A stretch of DNA of 60,000 nucleotides from Liolophura sinensis (lineage: Eukaryota > Mollusca > Polyplacophora > Chitonida > Chitonidae), in the NCBI RefSeq assembly GCF_032854445.1, contig NC_088295.1, positions 51,319,249 to 51,379,248 of the forward strand. Direction: 5' to 3'. A program made the translations under genes and the position numbers. Each line of letters opens with the position of its first letter. Position 1 is the stretch's first letter. Below, piece by piece: positions 59,656 through 60,000 of the stretch. The notes under the pieces are model-generated. The model had not been told where the DNA came from. It ran no database searches and saw nothing but the letters and a program-made list of their open reading frames with translations.

Positions 59656-60000
59656 TTACAGGCTATACGCAGAAATAAACTTCAGAAAATTAAACCAAAA
59701 TCACCAAGCAAAAAACCCGTTGGTACAATGTATTGTTTAGAAGATGACGACAACATATATGCACCACGTCATAGTAATTGACAAAGCTGTTTTATAACGA
59801 GGTCCAGTAGCTTACCATATAGGTGTTTGTCAGGTAATTCAGACGCGAATTCAAGCGTGAAATTGTCACCAGTAAGAGGTTTCATTTACAAAACAGGAAA
59901 CATATAATGTTTGGTTTAGTTTTATTTGCGCACCTGTCTTGTCTTTAAACAGACATGTAATAATTGTCTTTCTAACAGACATGTTGGAGTCGTCAGAGAT
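59656..60000. other. Non-coding right edge
   Basis: About 345 bp of unique AT-rich sequence. No gene seen before the window ends. Confidence 0.5.

Overview
The window is eukaryotic. Coding sequence on the + strand is split by GT-AG introns, there are many short tandem repeats, and tRNA-derived SINEs with a shared conserved centre and TAAATAAATA tails are scattered throughout. The SINE type and the receptor gene suggest a marine invertebrate, probably a lophotrochozoan (mollusc or brachiopod). I cannot name the species.

Region 1 (1-12.4 kb) has no gene I can support. It holds a 56-bp satellite entering from the left edge, a decayed ~31-bp minisatellite, a full-length SINE with target-site duplications, a 32-bp minisatellite and a 55-bp repeat.

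Region 2 (12.4-39.3 kb) is one large gene on the + strand. It is a receptor-type protein tyrosine phosphatase of the R3 kind: signal peptide, Thr/Ser-rich linker, about six fibronectin type III domains, a juxtamembrane domain with an RKRR site, one transmembrane helix and one cytoplasmic PTP domain with an intact [10 protein letters not shown] loop. Twenty exons (12425-38918) join in frame to about 1169 codons. Several introns contain minisatellites grown from the exon-intron junctions themselves, giving rows of decoy splice sites. SINEs, including a nested pair, and a possible non-autonomous DNA transposon sit in the introns.

Region 3 (39.3-44.7 kb) is mostly non-coding, with SINE pieces and a short GC-rich stretch that may be an exon.

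Region 4 (44670-55946) is an 11.3-kb Polinton/Maverick element, a virus-like transposon. It has ~217-bp terminal inverted repeats, AGT...ACT ends and a 5-bp target duplication (GTAGG). It carries remnants of protein-primed DNA polymerase B, a retroviral-type integrase, a probable capsid protein and about eight conserved Polinton proteins of unknown role, packed on both strands. Nearly every gene is broken by frameshifts, stops or deletions, and I see no packaging ATPase or protease, so this copy is probably dead or non-autonomous. The receptor gene next to it has no frameshifts, which argues for real decay rather than poor assembly, although three breaks lie on poly-G runs. The right end has large hairpins and tRNA-like sequence.

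Region 5 (55.9-60 kb) holds the ~41-bp minisatellite into which the Polinton inserted, a SINE with target duplications and a ~2.5-kb array of a 41-bp satellite.
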